Source: Ktedonobacter sp. SOSP1-85 (GTDB lineage: Bacteria > Chloroflexota > Ktedonobacteria > Ktedonobacterales > Ktedonobacteraceae). From it: a DNA stretch of 64,000 nt. How positions within the stretch are numbered: the first letter of the stretch is position 1; the number at the start of each line of letters is the position of its first letter. The notes under the pieces are model-generated. The model had not been told where the DNA came from and made no database searches. It worked only from the letters and a program-made list of their open reading frames with translations. Shown one piece after another: positions 34,091 through 42,369 of the stretch. Position numbers and translations under genes: made by a program. The DNA lies in contig NZ_BNJI01000001.1 in the NCBI RefSeq assembly GCF_016587415.1, positions 4,131,501 through 4,195,500 of the forward strand. Reading direction: 5' to 3'.

Positions 34091-35344
34091 CTAGTCGTGG
34101 GACGAGGAGGGAACCTCGACGGCATCGGCCCGAGCTGGCTGTACAGGCTGTGTAACTCGTGCAATTGTGGGGAAGGCTACAAGCGTCGCCAGCACCACAA
34201 GTATACCACCCACGATAAAGGGCGTGCCCGCGCTACCTATCTTATAAATAGCACCGGCGATCAAGGGACCAATGATGCGAGCCAGGCCCGCGAAGCCCTG
34301 AGACAGTCCGAGCAGTTCACCCTGGGTTTCGCCCGGACTGGCGAAGGAGAGTAGCGTCGAGACGGTGGGACTCACCGCGCCATCGCCGATGCTGAGAATA
34401 CCCAGCGTGACCATGAGCCAGGAGAGCTGAGTGCTAAAGGCCAGGGCGATAAGCCCAAGTGCCATAAGTACCAGCCCGGCCAGCATAACACTTCGCTCGC
34501 GCCAGCGCTTGACGAGCTGGCTGACCAGCCCTCCCTGCATGATGACGATGATGACGCCGATGTAGGTAAAGACATAGGCGTTCTGTGTTGCTCCCCAGTG
34601 GAAGTAATGCTGGGTGAAGAGCGGAAAGATATTCTCCATCCCCGTAAAGGCGACGGTGTAGAGCAGGTTGACCAGGATCAGCGAGAGCACCGCCGGGTTA
34701 TGAGCCAGTTTGCCCCACCCGGAGAAGAAGGCACCAATCCCGCTCTTACTGGTCTTTTTGCTCTGCCCCTGCTCCTGGCCCGCCAGGCGTTTGCGGCTCT
34801 CAGGCAGAAGCACAATCACGAGCACGGCATTGAGGAGCGCGACCATGGCGGCAATCCAGAACGGTAGTCCAGGATATGCGCCAGCGAGCAGACCACCCAG
34901 GGCGGGACCGATGACAAAGCCCAGCCCAATCGCGGCACCGATCATGCCCATGCCTTGCGCGCGTTTCTCCGGCGGCGTGACATCGGCAACGAAGGCCTGA
35001 GCCGAGCCGATATTTGAGGCTCCCAGACCGCCAACGAAGCGCGCCACCAGCAACATAGGCAGCGAACCCGCCAGGGCCGTGAGCACCAGGGAGAGCGCCT
35101 CAATGACGAGGGAGACAACAATGATCGGCTTGCGCCCATAGCGATCTGAAAGGGTGCCGAGAATGGGCGTAAAGAGGAACTGGGCCAGGGCATAGAGACT
35201 GGTGAGCATGCCAATCATAAAGGCGTCGGCCCCAAAATGCTCTGCCCAGAAGGGCAGGAGGGGAATTACCAGGCCAAACCCTGTAATATCGATCAGGACA
35301 GTCAGCGTCATCAGCAGGAGTGCCGTGCGTTGCTGTTTATCCAT
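34091..35344 (-). CDS. MFS drug-efflux-like transporter (TetA type)
   Basis: From the ATG at 35342-35344 (GAGGAG eight bases upstream) it has 417 residues and twelve membrane helices. Motif A is PILGTLSDRYGRKPII, and motif C-like glycines lie in GFVIGPALGGLLAG, both typical of 12-helix proton-drug antiporters such as TetA. A PadR gene upstream on the same strand and shared GTCA-N4-TGAC sites suggest control by PadR. Substrate unknown. Confidence 0.85.
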   Translation of the reverse strand: MDKQQRTALLLMTLTVLIDITGFGLVIPLLPFWAEHFGADAFMIGMLTSLYALAQFLFTPILGTLSDRYGRKPIIVVSLVIEALSLVLTALAGSLPMLLVARFVGGLGASNIGSAQAFVADVTPPEKRAQGMGMIGAAIGLGFVIGPALGGLLAGAYPGLPFWIAAMVALLNAVLVIVLLPESRKRLAGQEQGQSKKTSKSGIGAFFSGWGKLAHNPAVLSLILVNLLYTVAFTGMENIFPLFTQHYFHWGATQNAYVFTYIGVIIVIMQGGLVSQLVKRWRERSVMLAGLVLMALGLIALAFSTQLSWLMVTLGILSIGDGAVSPTVSTLLSFASPGETQGELLGLSQGFAGLARIIGPLIAGAIYKIGSAGTPFIVGGILVVLATLVAFPTIARVTQPVQPARADAVEVPSSSHD

Positions 35345-35503
35345 AACTGTGCTCCTCAAAGTGTGTGTCCTGTTCCGTATTTTTAGCAGACCTCACTGGC
35401 TGCGTCTAAGTAGGTAGAAGTACCTGACCTGCCTCAGGCGATGCAGCAGAAGCGATAGTTGCTGCACCCTCGCGTCGTGAGCTACTTTCTACCAGCAAAG
35501 GCC

Positions 35504-35545
35504 GTCAATTATGACGTGAAACCTACGTTAAGTCAAAATTGACCT
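35504..35545. promoter_or_regulatory. Two candidate PadR operators before the MFS gene
   Basis: GTCAATTATGAC (35504-35515) and TTAAGTCAAAATTGACCTG (35528-35545) each contain GTCA-N4-TGAC. The second shares CGTTAAGTCA with the padR upstream site at 36208. Confidence 0.5.
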
Positions 35546-35591
35546 GATGGGCTAAAAATACGCCCCAGTTGCTTCCAACCATCTCTCTCGC

Positions 35592-36194
35592 CTATGAGGG
35601 GACAGACGTGGAAGCTGCCTGGGGAGATGTGCGTAGATGGGCTATTGTGCGTTCAAGCCAGCTGATTTCAGCGTTAAGCAGTGTCAATTTGTGGTCCTGC
35701 ACAAATAAGTGCGCGTCATCAGGATGGCTAAGCGTTTGCATTTGCGCGACACTGGCCTGACGAGCCGCGGTCATGTGGGCATATCGCTCTGTGAGCAGCT
35801 CAAGCGCTTCACTTGGCGCCAGGTGATGAAGGAAAAAGAGGCAGGCATCGACATCGGCATTGTTCAGACCGGGGGTATAGTTACTCAGCGTCCGGCGTAG
35901 AAGCGAATGAAAATAGCGGCGACCAGCCTCAGTAATATAGTAGACATCACGTTCACGCAAAGCGACATCTTCATGCGCGGCACCTGGACCAGGAGCCTCC
36001 ACCGTTTCGCGACGTATCTCCAGGTACCCATCGTGTGCCAGGCGTTCAAGCTGGTAATAAATGGTTGGCTTTTTGATCAGGTCGGCGAGGAGATCGTGAT
36101 GGTTCTCGATCACCTCGCGAATCTGCTGCCCATACATTGGTCGCTCCAGCAAGAGTCCGAGCAGCATCAGTTGTTTATACATAGCCAATCCCAT
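35592..36194 (-). CDS. PadR family transcriptional repressor
   Basis: A 200-residue protein with the PadR winged helix (LLGLLLERPMYGQQIREVIEN, then KPTIYYQLERLAHDGYLE) and a C-terminal helical domain as in Vir-like PadR. Start codons at 36194 or 36182 are both possible; the second has GGGA six bases upstream. It sits directly upstream of the MFS gene. PadR proteins repress efflux genes and themselves until a ligand binds, and shared operator-like sites support that here. Confidence 0.87.
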   Translation of the reverse strand: MGLAMYKQLMLLGLLLERPMYGQQIREVIENHHDLLADLIKKPTIYYQLERLAHDGYLEIRRETVEAPGPGAAHEDVALRERDVYYITEAGRRYFHSLLRRTLSNYTPGLNNADVDACLFFLHHLAPSEALELLTERYAHMTAARQASVAQMQTLSHPDDAHLFVQDHKLTLLNAEISWLERTIAHLRTSPQAASTSVPS

Positions 36195-36207
36195 TTATCA
36201 GATATCG

Positions 36208-36226
36208 TTAAGTCAGTCCTGACTTA
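36208..36226. promoter_or_regulatory. Candidate PadR operator before padR
   Basis: TTAAGTCAGTCCTGACTTA is a perfect 8-base inverted repeat around two bases (AAGTCAG-TC-CTGACTT core), just upstream of padR. It matches the MFS upstream sites in its GTCA-N4-TGAC core. Confidence 0.55.
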
Positions 36227-36264
36227 TTATAAATAAATCCCGACAATTCTGTCAAGGATGGGGT

Positions 36265-36314
36265 GTATGTTATGACAGGTTTCGAGTGGGTGCCCGAAAC
36301 CTGTCATAACATAC
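36265..36314. terminator. 20-bp perfect inverted repeat
   Basis: GTATGTTATGACAGGTTTCG and its complement enclose ten bases. It lies between the padR start and the broken small gene at 36365. Confidence 0.4.
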
Positions 36315-36364
36315 CTTACTCTATTGTGGGGGGAAGAAGGATAGTATGAGATAATAGAGATTGT

Positions 36365-36622
36365 ATGGCAGAAGAAGAGGGACAGGAGGCCCAGGAGATG
36401 CGTGAATGGTTCAAGCAGAAGGGGGGGGCTGGTTGCTTTAGGTACAGTGGTGGCTCTAATCGCTACCGCGGCCATTAATGGAATTATCGGCAACCGGGCG
36501 GATGAAATCTTTCAGCTCGTGCTCAATGGCTTGAGGCGATGCTCTCGCTCTCATGGCAGCGTGTGCGCGGCTCTTTAAAACGCAGACTTTTTGGACTCTG
36601 GGGCGACTCCAGGTCAGCATAG
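36365..36622 (+). pseudogene. Broken small membrane-protein gene with G8 tract
   Basis: The frame begins MAEEEGQEAQEMREWFKQK and hits eight Gs at 36421-36428. With seven Gs it continues GGLVALGTVVALIATAAING, a good membrane helix, then ADEIFQLVLNG. A further one-base change after LNGL would give EAMLSLSWQRVRGSLKRR, a plausible basic end, with a stop at 36620-36622. Two offsetting shifts suggest decay, or sequencing error in the G tract. The function is unknown. Confidence 0.4.
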
Positions 36623-36655
36623 TTTACTCTTGGCAAAAGCAGTGTCTCCAGTAAA

Positions 36656-36746
36656 TTGTAGGGTCCATGCTTGCATGGACTTTTTCTCGCTGGAGAGGGT
36701 ACCAAGTTGGTGGGTATAAGAGTCCATGCAAGCATGGACCCTACAA
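36656..36746. repeat. 26-bp inverted repeat with self-complementary arms
   Basis: Arm 36656-36681 and arm 36721-36746 are exact complements 39 bases apart. Each arm itself contains the palindrome GTCCATGCTTGCATGGAC. Located downstream of recG. Related to repeats at 12203 and 22946. Confidence 0.55.
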
Positions 36747-36761
36747 CGCCGGTAAATGGGG

Positions 36762-38206
36762 CTAGTGGGCCATGAAATCTTGCCAGAAGAGGTGCATCCG
36801 CTCACGGAGCGCCGTGTGCTCTGGCTTGCGCAGGTAGGGGTCTCCTGCCCAGACGCTCGCGGCGATCTTGCGCGTGAGTTCGATCATGCGGGTATCGCTG
36901 AGATCGGCGATGCGCATCTCTGGCATCCCGCTCTGGCGCACACCAATGAAGTCGCCGGGACCGCGCAGGCGTAGATCCTCCTCGGCGAGCTTGAAGCCAT
37001 CATCAATCTCCTCAAAGACTCCCAGGCGTTCCTGTGATTGCGCGCCTGCGTCTTCGCTCAGCACATAGCAGTAAGACTGGTGTTTGCCGCGCCCGACGCG
37101 GCCACGGAACTGGTGGAGCTGCGAGAGGCCAAAACGGTCGGCATCTTCAATGACCATGACTGTGGCATTGGGAACATCGATACCCACTTCAATGACCGAG
37201 GTCGCGACCAGGATATCAAGCTCATGGTCGCGGAAGCGGTGCATGACCTGGTCTTTTTCAGCGGGCTTCATTGCGCCGTGCAGGAGGCCGAGGCGCAGCG
37301 TTGGAAAGACCTCGCGTTGCAGGCGCTCATACTCAGTTGTCGCGGCCTTGACCTGGAGCGACTCGGACTCCTCGATCAAGGGGCAGATGATAAAGGCCTG
37401 GTGACCCTCCTCCACCTGCTGGCGAATAGTATCATAAGACTCAGCTCGGCGTGCGCCTGTGCGCCAACGTGAGATGATCTTCTGACGCCCTGGAGGCAAT
37501 TGATCGATAACAGAGACATCCAGGTCTCCGTAGAGCGTCAGGGAGAGAGTTCGCGGAATGGGCGTGGCCGTCATGACGAGCATGTGCGGATGATATCCCT
37601 TCTTGCGCAGGGCATCGCGCTGCTCAACGCCAAAGCGGTGTTGCTCGTCCACAATGACCAGTCCCAGCTTATAAAACTTGACATCATCCTGGATCAGGGC
37701 GTGAGTGCCGATAGCCACAGCGGCCTCGCCGCTCTCCAGCATGGCGCGTCCACGGGCGCGCTCGCTGGCCCGCTGGCTGCCAGTGAGGAGGACGGTGCGA
37801 ATCCCGAAAGGCTCAAGCATCTTGCTGATACTGCGCGCATGCTGCTCCGCCAGCAGCTCGGTCGGGGCCATAATCGCGCCCTGGCTGCCATTGAGGACCG
37901 CCATGAAGAGGCCCGCGGCGGCGACAGCGGTCTTACCGGCTCCGACATCACCTTGCAAAAGGCGGCACATCGGTTTGCTCTTCGCCATATCGATGAAAAT
38001 CTCGCTGATGACGCGGCGCTGGGCGTCGGTGTAGTGAAAGGGAAGCGTTGCCTCCAGAGGTGCGTCGGTCGCCGTCACAGACCAGAGCGTCGAGCCAATA
38101 CCGATATTGCTTAAAGTGGTACCACTGGCAGGAGACGTGTCCTGGTCCTCGTCAGTCGGGGGGGCGATAAAGATTTTATCGGGATAGATGGTTAAGGCGT
38201 TGCCCT
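36762..38206 (-). CDS. recG: RecG helicase domains (C-terminal part of a frameshifted recG)
   Basis: This frame holds the whole motor: motif I GDVGAGKTAVA, motif Ia MAPTELLAEQH, the DEQH box (VIVDEQHRFGVEQR), TATPIPRTL, VIEVGIDVPNA and FRGRVGRGKHQS, then the TRG-like tail FEEIDDGFKLAEEDLRLRGPGDFIG. It unwinds branched DNA such as stalled forks. Translation could begin at a GTG near 38078. The coding continues upstream through QGNALTIYPDKIFIAPP, and then must change frame at the GGGGG run at 38207-38211 to join the preceding section. Restoring one G there makes the fusion seamless. Confidence 0.85.
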
Positions 38207-38950
38207 GGGGGCCTCGAACTGCCAGCGCTCGCGGCGCTCCTGCATGCCGAGTTGGATCATAAAGAGTTCGTCAAAGGCGAGGCGGCGATAGGCGCGCTGG
38301 CGCTCTTCTTCGTTATCGGGATAGTGAATTTTTGCCACGGCCTCGGGTAGGGGTATAAGCTGGGCCATATCGCGGATCGGCGTGGGAAGGTGATCGGGAA
38401 CCATCTGGGCATAGCGATCAACTACCCACTTGGTAAAGCGACGCAGCACCTTGGCTGAGAGGCCTGCGGTCAAGGCGTAGGTCGGCACGAGGCGGCCTGT
38501 GTTGAGCAGATCATTCTGTTCGGGTAGCTCATGGCTCTGTACATTAAACTCGACCTTGTTGCCAAAGCGCTGTTTCTTGCCCGTTATCACGATATAGCAG
38601 CCCTGTGCGCGCTCCAACTGTTTTTGTAAATAGGGTTGATTAAACCAGGTGGCGTAGAGCTTGCCGCTGTCGTCCGAGATAGTGGCGATGGTGCGGGACT
38701 GATTGCCCCTGGTGCGCTTGACTGTAACCTCCCAGATCAGGCCCATAGTGGTCGAGACCTCATTGAAGGGGACATCGACGATGGGTGTGATCTTGCTATA
38801 ATCGCGATGCTCGCGCGGAAAATAGAAGAGCAGGTCGCGCACGGTGCGAATTCCCAGGTGATGCAGGTGTTTCAGGGTTGTGGGACCTACACCGGGTACC
38901 GCGCTTACATCCGCGCTGAGGAGCGTTAGCGAGGTATGCCCCTGGCTCAT
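38192..38950 (-). CDS. recG: RecG wedge/OB domain (middle part of a frameshifted recG)
   Basis: This section has AVPGVGPTTLKHLHHLGIRTVRDLLFYFPREHRDY, the helix-hairpin and start of the RecG wedge domain. The OB-fold follows (GLIWEVTVKRTRGNQSRTIATISDDSGKLYATWFNQPYL), then TKWVVDRYAQMVPDHLP and LAFDELFMIQLGMQERR. The frame ends at a TAA only because of the missing base at 38207-38211. It is part of one gene with the neighbouring fragments, not a separate protein in the intact gene. Confidence 0.82.
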   Translation of the reverse strand: MSQGHTSLTLLSADVSAVPGVGPTTLKHLHHLGIRTVRDLLFYFPREHRDYSKITPIVDVPFNEVSTTMGLIWEVTVKRTRGNQSRTIATISDDSGKLYATWFNQPYLQKQLERAQGCYIVITGKKQRFGNKVEFNVQSHELPEQNDLLNTGRLVPTYALTAGLSAKVLRRFTKWVVDRYAQMVPDHLPTPIRDMAQLIPLPEAVAKIHYPDNEEERQRAYRRLAFDELFMIQLGMQERRERWQFEAPRATP

Positions 38951-39501
38951 TCCAGCTTCGAGGCGGATGGTGTTTGGCGGTGGCGGTGGTGGCGGCTCGA
39001 CCAGGCGCTTTTCGTGAGGTACATTAGGCTCCTCCGGGGGGGAGCAGGTGGGCGGTGCGTAGCAGGCGTGGATGATGGCGCAGTTGACTGTTTCTGCTGG
39101 CGTGGCGCTGGCGCGGCCTGTGTTGTGTTAGCATTCTGAGGGAGCGTCGTTGCCTGCTTTCCCTGGAGAACGACTGGGGCGGCGCTTTGGGGCGTAGCAG
39201 GGGCGGGTGCTCCATCAAGCTCGTTTAGATCAGCCAGGACCAGGCGCAGGCGACTGGCACGCTGGTCTGGTGTAAGCTGGCGATACCCTTCCAGGTGCGT
39301 TCGCAGGCGTAGCACGATAGCGGGATCAAGACCGATATTCTGTAGCAGTGGGCGTGTTTCATCCACCCAGCGGGCAACAAAGGTTTCCAGCCCTCCGCCA
39401 AGGATGGCTTTATCCTGGTACTGAGTGCGTTGTTCATGTTGTAAGATTTTACGCGCACGCTCAATGTAAGGCGCGAGAGCATTTGTTTGTGTTTGTGACA
39501 T
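38947..39501 (-). CDS. recG: RecG N-terminal extension (first part of a frameshifted recG)
   Basis: From the ATG at 39501 the frame gives SQTQTNALAPYIERARKILQHEQRTQYQDKAILGG (landmarks only) and LRLRTHLEGYRQLTPDQRASRLR, a helical region like that preceding RecG wedge domains in Chloroflexota and Thermotoga. A Pro/Gln/Ala-rich linker follows. At the run of seven Gs (about 39036-39042) the frame shifts. One added G gives PPPEEPNVPHEKRLVEPPPP, which runs into MSQGHTSLTLL of the next section. A repaired recG would have about 914 codons. The start lacks a strong ribosome site. Confidence 0.6.
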   Translation of the reverse strand: MSQTQTNALAPYIERARKILQHEQRTQYQDKAILGGGLETFVARWVDETRPLLQNIGLDPAIVLRLRTHLEGYRQLTPDQRASRLRLVLADLNELDGAPAPATPQSAAPVVLQGKQATTLPQNANTTQAAPAPRQQKQSTAPSSTPATHRPPAPPRRSLMYLTKSAWSSRHHRHRQTPSASKLE

Positions 39502-39735
39502 AAGGAAAAAGTATAAGATAGTGTGCTGTAGGCGCGCCATGCTGGCGACCAGACAATAGATTTTTTAGCGGTAAGCACCTTTTAGATAGACTGATAGGCG
39601 GTGTCATGTCGTTGTCGATCTCACCCCCATGATAGAGGTTTTATGGAACAGATGTCAAGCTCTCATGAGAGCACGACAATGCTTCTCAAACGCCATTCAT
39701 TCTCTTCTCTTCCTGCTCACAAGCTCGCCGGAGGC

Positions 39736-39791
39736 AGGAAAGATGGACATGGCGCAGGGGCAAATACCCCTGCGCCATGTCCATCTTTCCT
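39736..39791. terminator. 25-bp perfect inverted repeat after the SDR gene
   Basis: Arms 39736-39760 and 39767-39791 enclose CAAATA, three bases past the stop at 39795-39797. No U-tract. The remaining 39502-39735 sequence has no gene. Confidence 0.55.
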
Positions 39792-39794
39792 ACT

Positions 39795-40733
39795 TTATCT
39801 GGCGGCACGTCGAGCCTGGGTTGTGCTCGAAACGGTTGCCGGGGTGATCCCTAGTTGCTCTTCATCGGGCCAGATGCCCCTCTGGGGTGACCACCCAAGG
39901 CGGGTGCGTGCGACCTCGTTGCTGCAACGGCAGGAGTGCGGTTCAGGCAGTTCTGGCTGGCGTACCGGATGGGGCACGTGCAGCAGGTTTGCCAGCCTGT
40001 CGAGGTAATCTCCATATTGAATGGGTTCATCGACGATATTGAAGGTAGAGCCAGCCGGAGCTGATTCCAGGGCTGTCACGATCGCAGAGGCCATGTCATT
40101 GACATGCACAAGTGATAGGTAACTCTGTCCCCTGCCGGGAACCGTCAGACGACTGGCTCGCAGCCCTTCAAGCTGGTTCTCCTGATCGGTCCCTGGGCCC
40201 ACGAATTGTCCCGCACGCAGAATGCACCAGTGGAGCTGGCTGGGATGGAACGAACTGACCATTTCCTCCATTTTGATTACAGGGGCGCAGATAGTCGCAC
40301 GCGCGGGAGAGCTATCCAGGGGAACGTTCTCATGCAGCCAGAAGTCGCCCCCATCGGGATAGGCCATCACAGTACTCAACTGGATATAACGCCTGGCCTT
40401 AGCCGCGAGCGCGGCACTTAACAGGGATTGTGTCCCTTCTGTTCGTAGGCGCGTTGTGGCTCTCCAGGCATCGGGATCAGGATGATTAGGATCTCGTGGA
40501 ATAGCGGTTGCTGTGTGTACAACCGCATGACAGCCAGAGATATGCGAAGGCAGGTGTTCAATAGTGGCGGGAGCCAGGAGGTCGCCTATAACGGCCTCGA
40601 CGCCAGCAGCTTCCAGTGCACGAGCCTTATCAAGCGTGCGCGCCAGGGTACGCACGGTATGTCCCCGCTGTAACAATTGAGGGAGGAGCGCGCGTCCAAG
40701 GACCCCGGTGGTCCCGACGACGAAGATCTTCAT
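39795..40733 (-). CDS. Extended SDR / NAD(P)-dependent epimerase-like protein
   Basis: The 312-residue protein starts with a Rossmann motif, VVGTTGVLGRALLPQLLQRGH, and has DLLAPAT and VVHTATAIPRD as in atypical/extended SDRs. The usual catalytic YxxxK is not clear: in ATICAPVIKMEEM the Tyr position is Ala. Family members include nucleoside-sugar epimerases and NmrA-like sensors, so an enzymatic role is uncertain. The domain near VDEPIQYGDYLDRLANLLHVP is typical of the substrate-binding half. Confidence 0.75.
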   Translation of the reverse strand: MKIFVVGTTGVLGRALLPQLLQRGHTVRTLARTLDKARALEAAGVEAVIGDLLAPATIEHLPSHISGCHAVVHTATAIPRDPNHPDPDAWRATTRLRTEGTQSLLSAALAAKARRYIQLSTVMAYPDGGDFWLHENVPLDSSPARATICAPVIKMEEMVSSFHPSQLHWCILRAGQFVGPGTDQENQLEGLRASRLTVPGRGQSYLSLVHVNDMASAIVTALESAPAGSTFNIVDEPIQYGDYLDRLANLLHVPHPVRQPELPEPHSCRCSNEVARTRLGWSPQRGIWPDEEQLGITPATVSSTTQARRAAR

Positions 40734-40878
40734 GGGAAACTCCTTCGTATGTGGATGAGTGAGACGTCATACCTCCAATACTTTCAATGTACCATAGAGG
40801 GAAGCAATAGAGGCTGGTGAAATACAGATCAACTTGTTAAAAATTTACTTTAAATTGCCAAAAATAAGCAAATAGACA

Positions 40879-40908
40879 TTGACTTTTGTTGATGGTAGGT
40901 GTTAATAT
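40879..40908 (+). promoter_or_regulatory. Promoter before the MFS gene at 41017
   Basis: TTGACT (40879-40884) and TTAATA/TAATAT (40902-40908) are 17-18 bases apart in an unusually A/T-rich stretch, leaving a leader of about 100 bases. Confidence 0.5.
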
Positions 40909-41016
40909 TGCCATAAGATTGGTGTTTTATTGCAAATGATTGAAGCTTTTTGTCTAATGGTGAGCGAATGTTGTGGGGCAGAATACAGAGACTTAAAAAG
41001 TTGAAGGAGCTTGAGA

Positions 41017-42291
41017 ATGTTTACCGCACTAAGGAAGCGTGATTTTGCGTTATTATGGCTGGGACAAATTGTCTCGTTATCGGGTGACTGGCTGTTGCTC
41101 CTGGCGCTACCATTCTACATCTATCAATTAACAGGCTCGGTATTACAGACGGGCATAATGTATATGATTGAGATGTTGCCGCGTATTCTCCTGGGGTCAC
41201 TGGCTGGTGTTTTTGTTGATCGCTGGGATCGACGTTGGACGATGATTATTGCCGACCTTTCGCGTGCAGCGGTGCTCCTACTGATATTGTTGGTTCATAC
41301 ACAGAACCTGATATGGGTCATCTATGTTGCGGTCGCGTGCCAGGCGATCATCTCCCAATTTTTTACACCCGCCTCGATGGCACTCATTCCTACGCTTGTG
41401 GGTGAGAAAGACTTGATAGGGGCCAACTCGCTTTCGTCTTTTAGTGAAGCCCTGACGCGCCTGATTGGGCCGCCTTTGGGAGGTATACTGTATGCCTGGC
41501 TGAGTACAACAGGGGTGGTCGTGGCGGATAGCGCGACCTATCTCTTTTCAGCTCTGATGATAGCCTTGATTGCTGTCCCTGCTCGTGCTACGGCACTACA
41601 GCCTGATGCAGTGGTCTCGGTTGGAGAGGCGACAAAGAATGTCTTGCGCGAGTGGAGGAGTGGCCTGGGGATAGTTAAACGCGATGATGTCATCCTGGGC
41701 ATTTTCTTGACGATGAGCGTGCTCATGATAGGACAGGGCGTGCTGAATGTCATGCTGGTGCCGCTGACAGAAAAAGTACTGCATGGCGGCTCGGTCACGC
41801 TGGGCTGGATTATTACTGCCCAGGGTGTGGGTTCTTTATTGGGCGCATTACTGGTGGGTCAGGTGAGTAAGATAGTTCGCCCGGTTGTGCTGGCAGTGTT
41901 GGCGCTGGTAGCCACGGGAAGCGCCATCTTGATCATCACCCACTATCCTCATCTACTGATCTCTCTGCTCCTGATTGGTATAGTGGGTGTCTTTATCGTT
42001 GGTTTAATGGTAACGACACAGACGCTGCTGCAAATCAAGGTTGAGGATAGTTATCGCGGTCGTGTCTTTGGCGCATTCGAGACGCTTCTCTCCATAGCTA
42101 TGTTTGCAGGCCTGATTCTCGCCACCGGCGTGGGCGACCGCTTGAGTACAGTTACTCTACTAGACATCTCAGGCATTCTTACACTCCTGGCAGGCGTCGT
42201 TGCCCTCCTGACGCTGCGCAATGCGCGCCTGAAGGATGATGCTCAGGAAGAGCCGAGCCCAAGCAAGTCAGCGCTAGAGGTAGTCCCCTGA
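41017..42291 (+). CDS. MFS transporter (DHA3-like efflux type)
   Basis: From the ATG at 41017 (AAGGAG seven bases upstream) it has 424 residues and about twelve membrane helices. The opening FTALRKRDFALLWLGQIVSLSGDWLLLLALPFYIYQ (landmark only) is typical of macrolide-efflux-like MFS proteins, as is DRWDRRWTMIIADLSRA. Substrate unknown. It converges with arsA-like and both end in the same 37-bp inverted repeat. Confidence 0.83.
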   Translation: MFTALRKRDFALLWLGQIVSLSGDWLLLLALPFYIYQLTGSVLQTGIMYMIEMLPRILLGSLAGVFVDRWDRRWTMIIADLSRAAVLLLILLVHTQNLIWVIYVAVACQAIISQFFTPASMALIPTLVGEKDLIGANSLSSFSEALTRLIGPPLGGILYAWLSTTGVVVADSATYLFSALMIALIAVPARATALQPDAVVSVGEATKNVLREWRSGLGIVKRDDVILGIFLTMSVLMIGQGVLNVMLVPLTEKVLHGGSVTLGWIITAQGVGSLLGALLVGQVSKIVRPVVLAVLALVATGSAILIITHYPHLLISLLLIGIVGVFIVGLMVTTQTLLQIKVEDSYRGRVFGAFETLLSIAMFAGLILATGVGDRLSTVTLLDISGILTLLAGVVALLTLRNARLKDDAQEEPSPSKSALEVVP

Positions 42292-42292
42292 C

Positions 42293-42369
42293 TAATCTTC
42301 ATTCAGGAAGAGAGTGGCAGGCTGTCGTCCATGACGACAGCCTGCCACTCTCTTCCTGAATGAAGATTA
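42293..42369. terminator. 37-bp perfect inverted repeat shared by convergent genes
   Basis: Arms 42293-42329 and 42333-42369 are exact complements around CAT. The right arm includes the stop codon of the ArsA-like gene; the left begins one base after the MFS stop. Confidence 0.65.

Noticed and set aside
34091..35344. Tetracycline resistance gene
   Set aside because: The protein is TetA-like in fold and motif A, but drug specificity cannot be read and the locus looks chromosomal with its own PadR regulator.
36762..39501. Programmed frameshifting in recG
   Set aside because: No slippery heptamer with a following pseudoknot was evident, and similar single-base breaks in other G tracts point to error or mutation.
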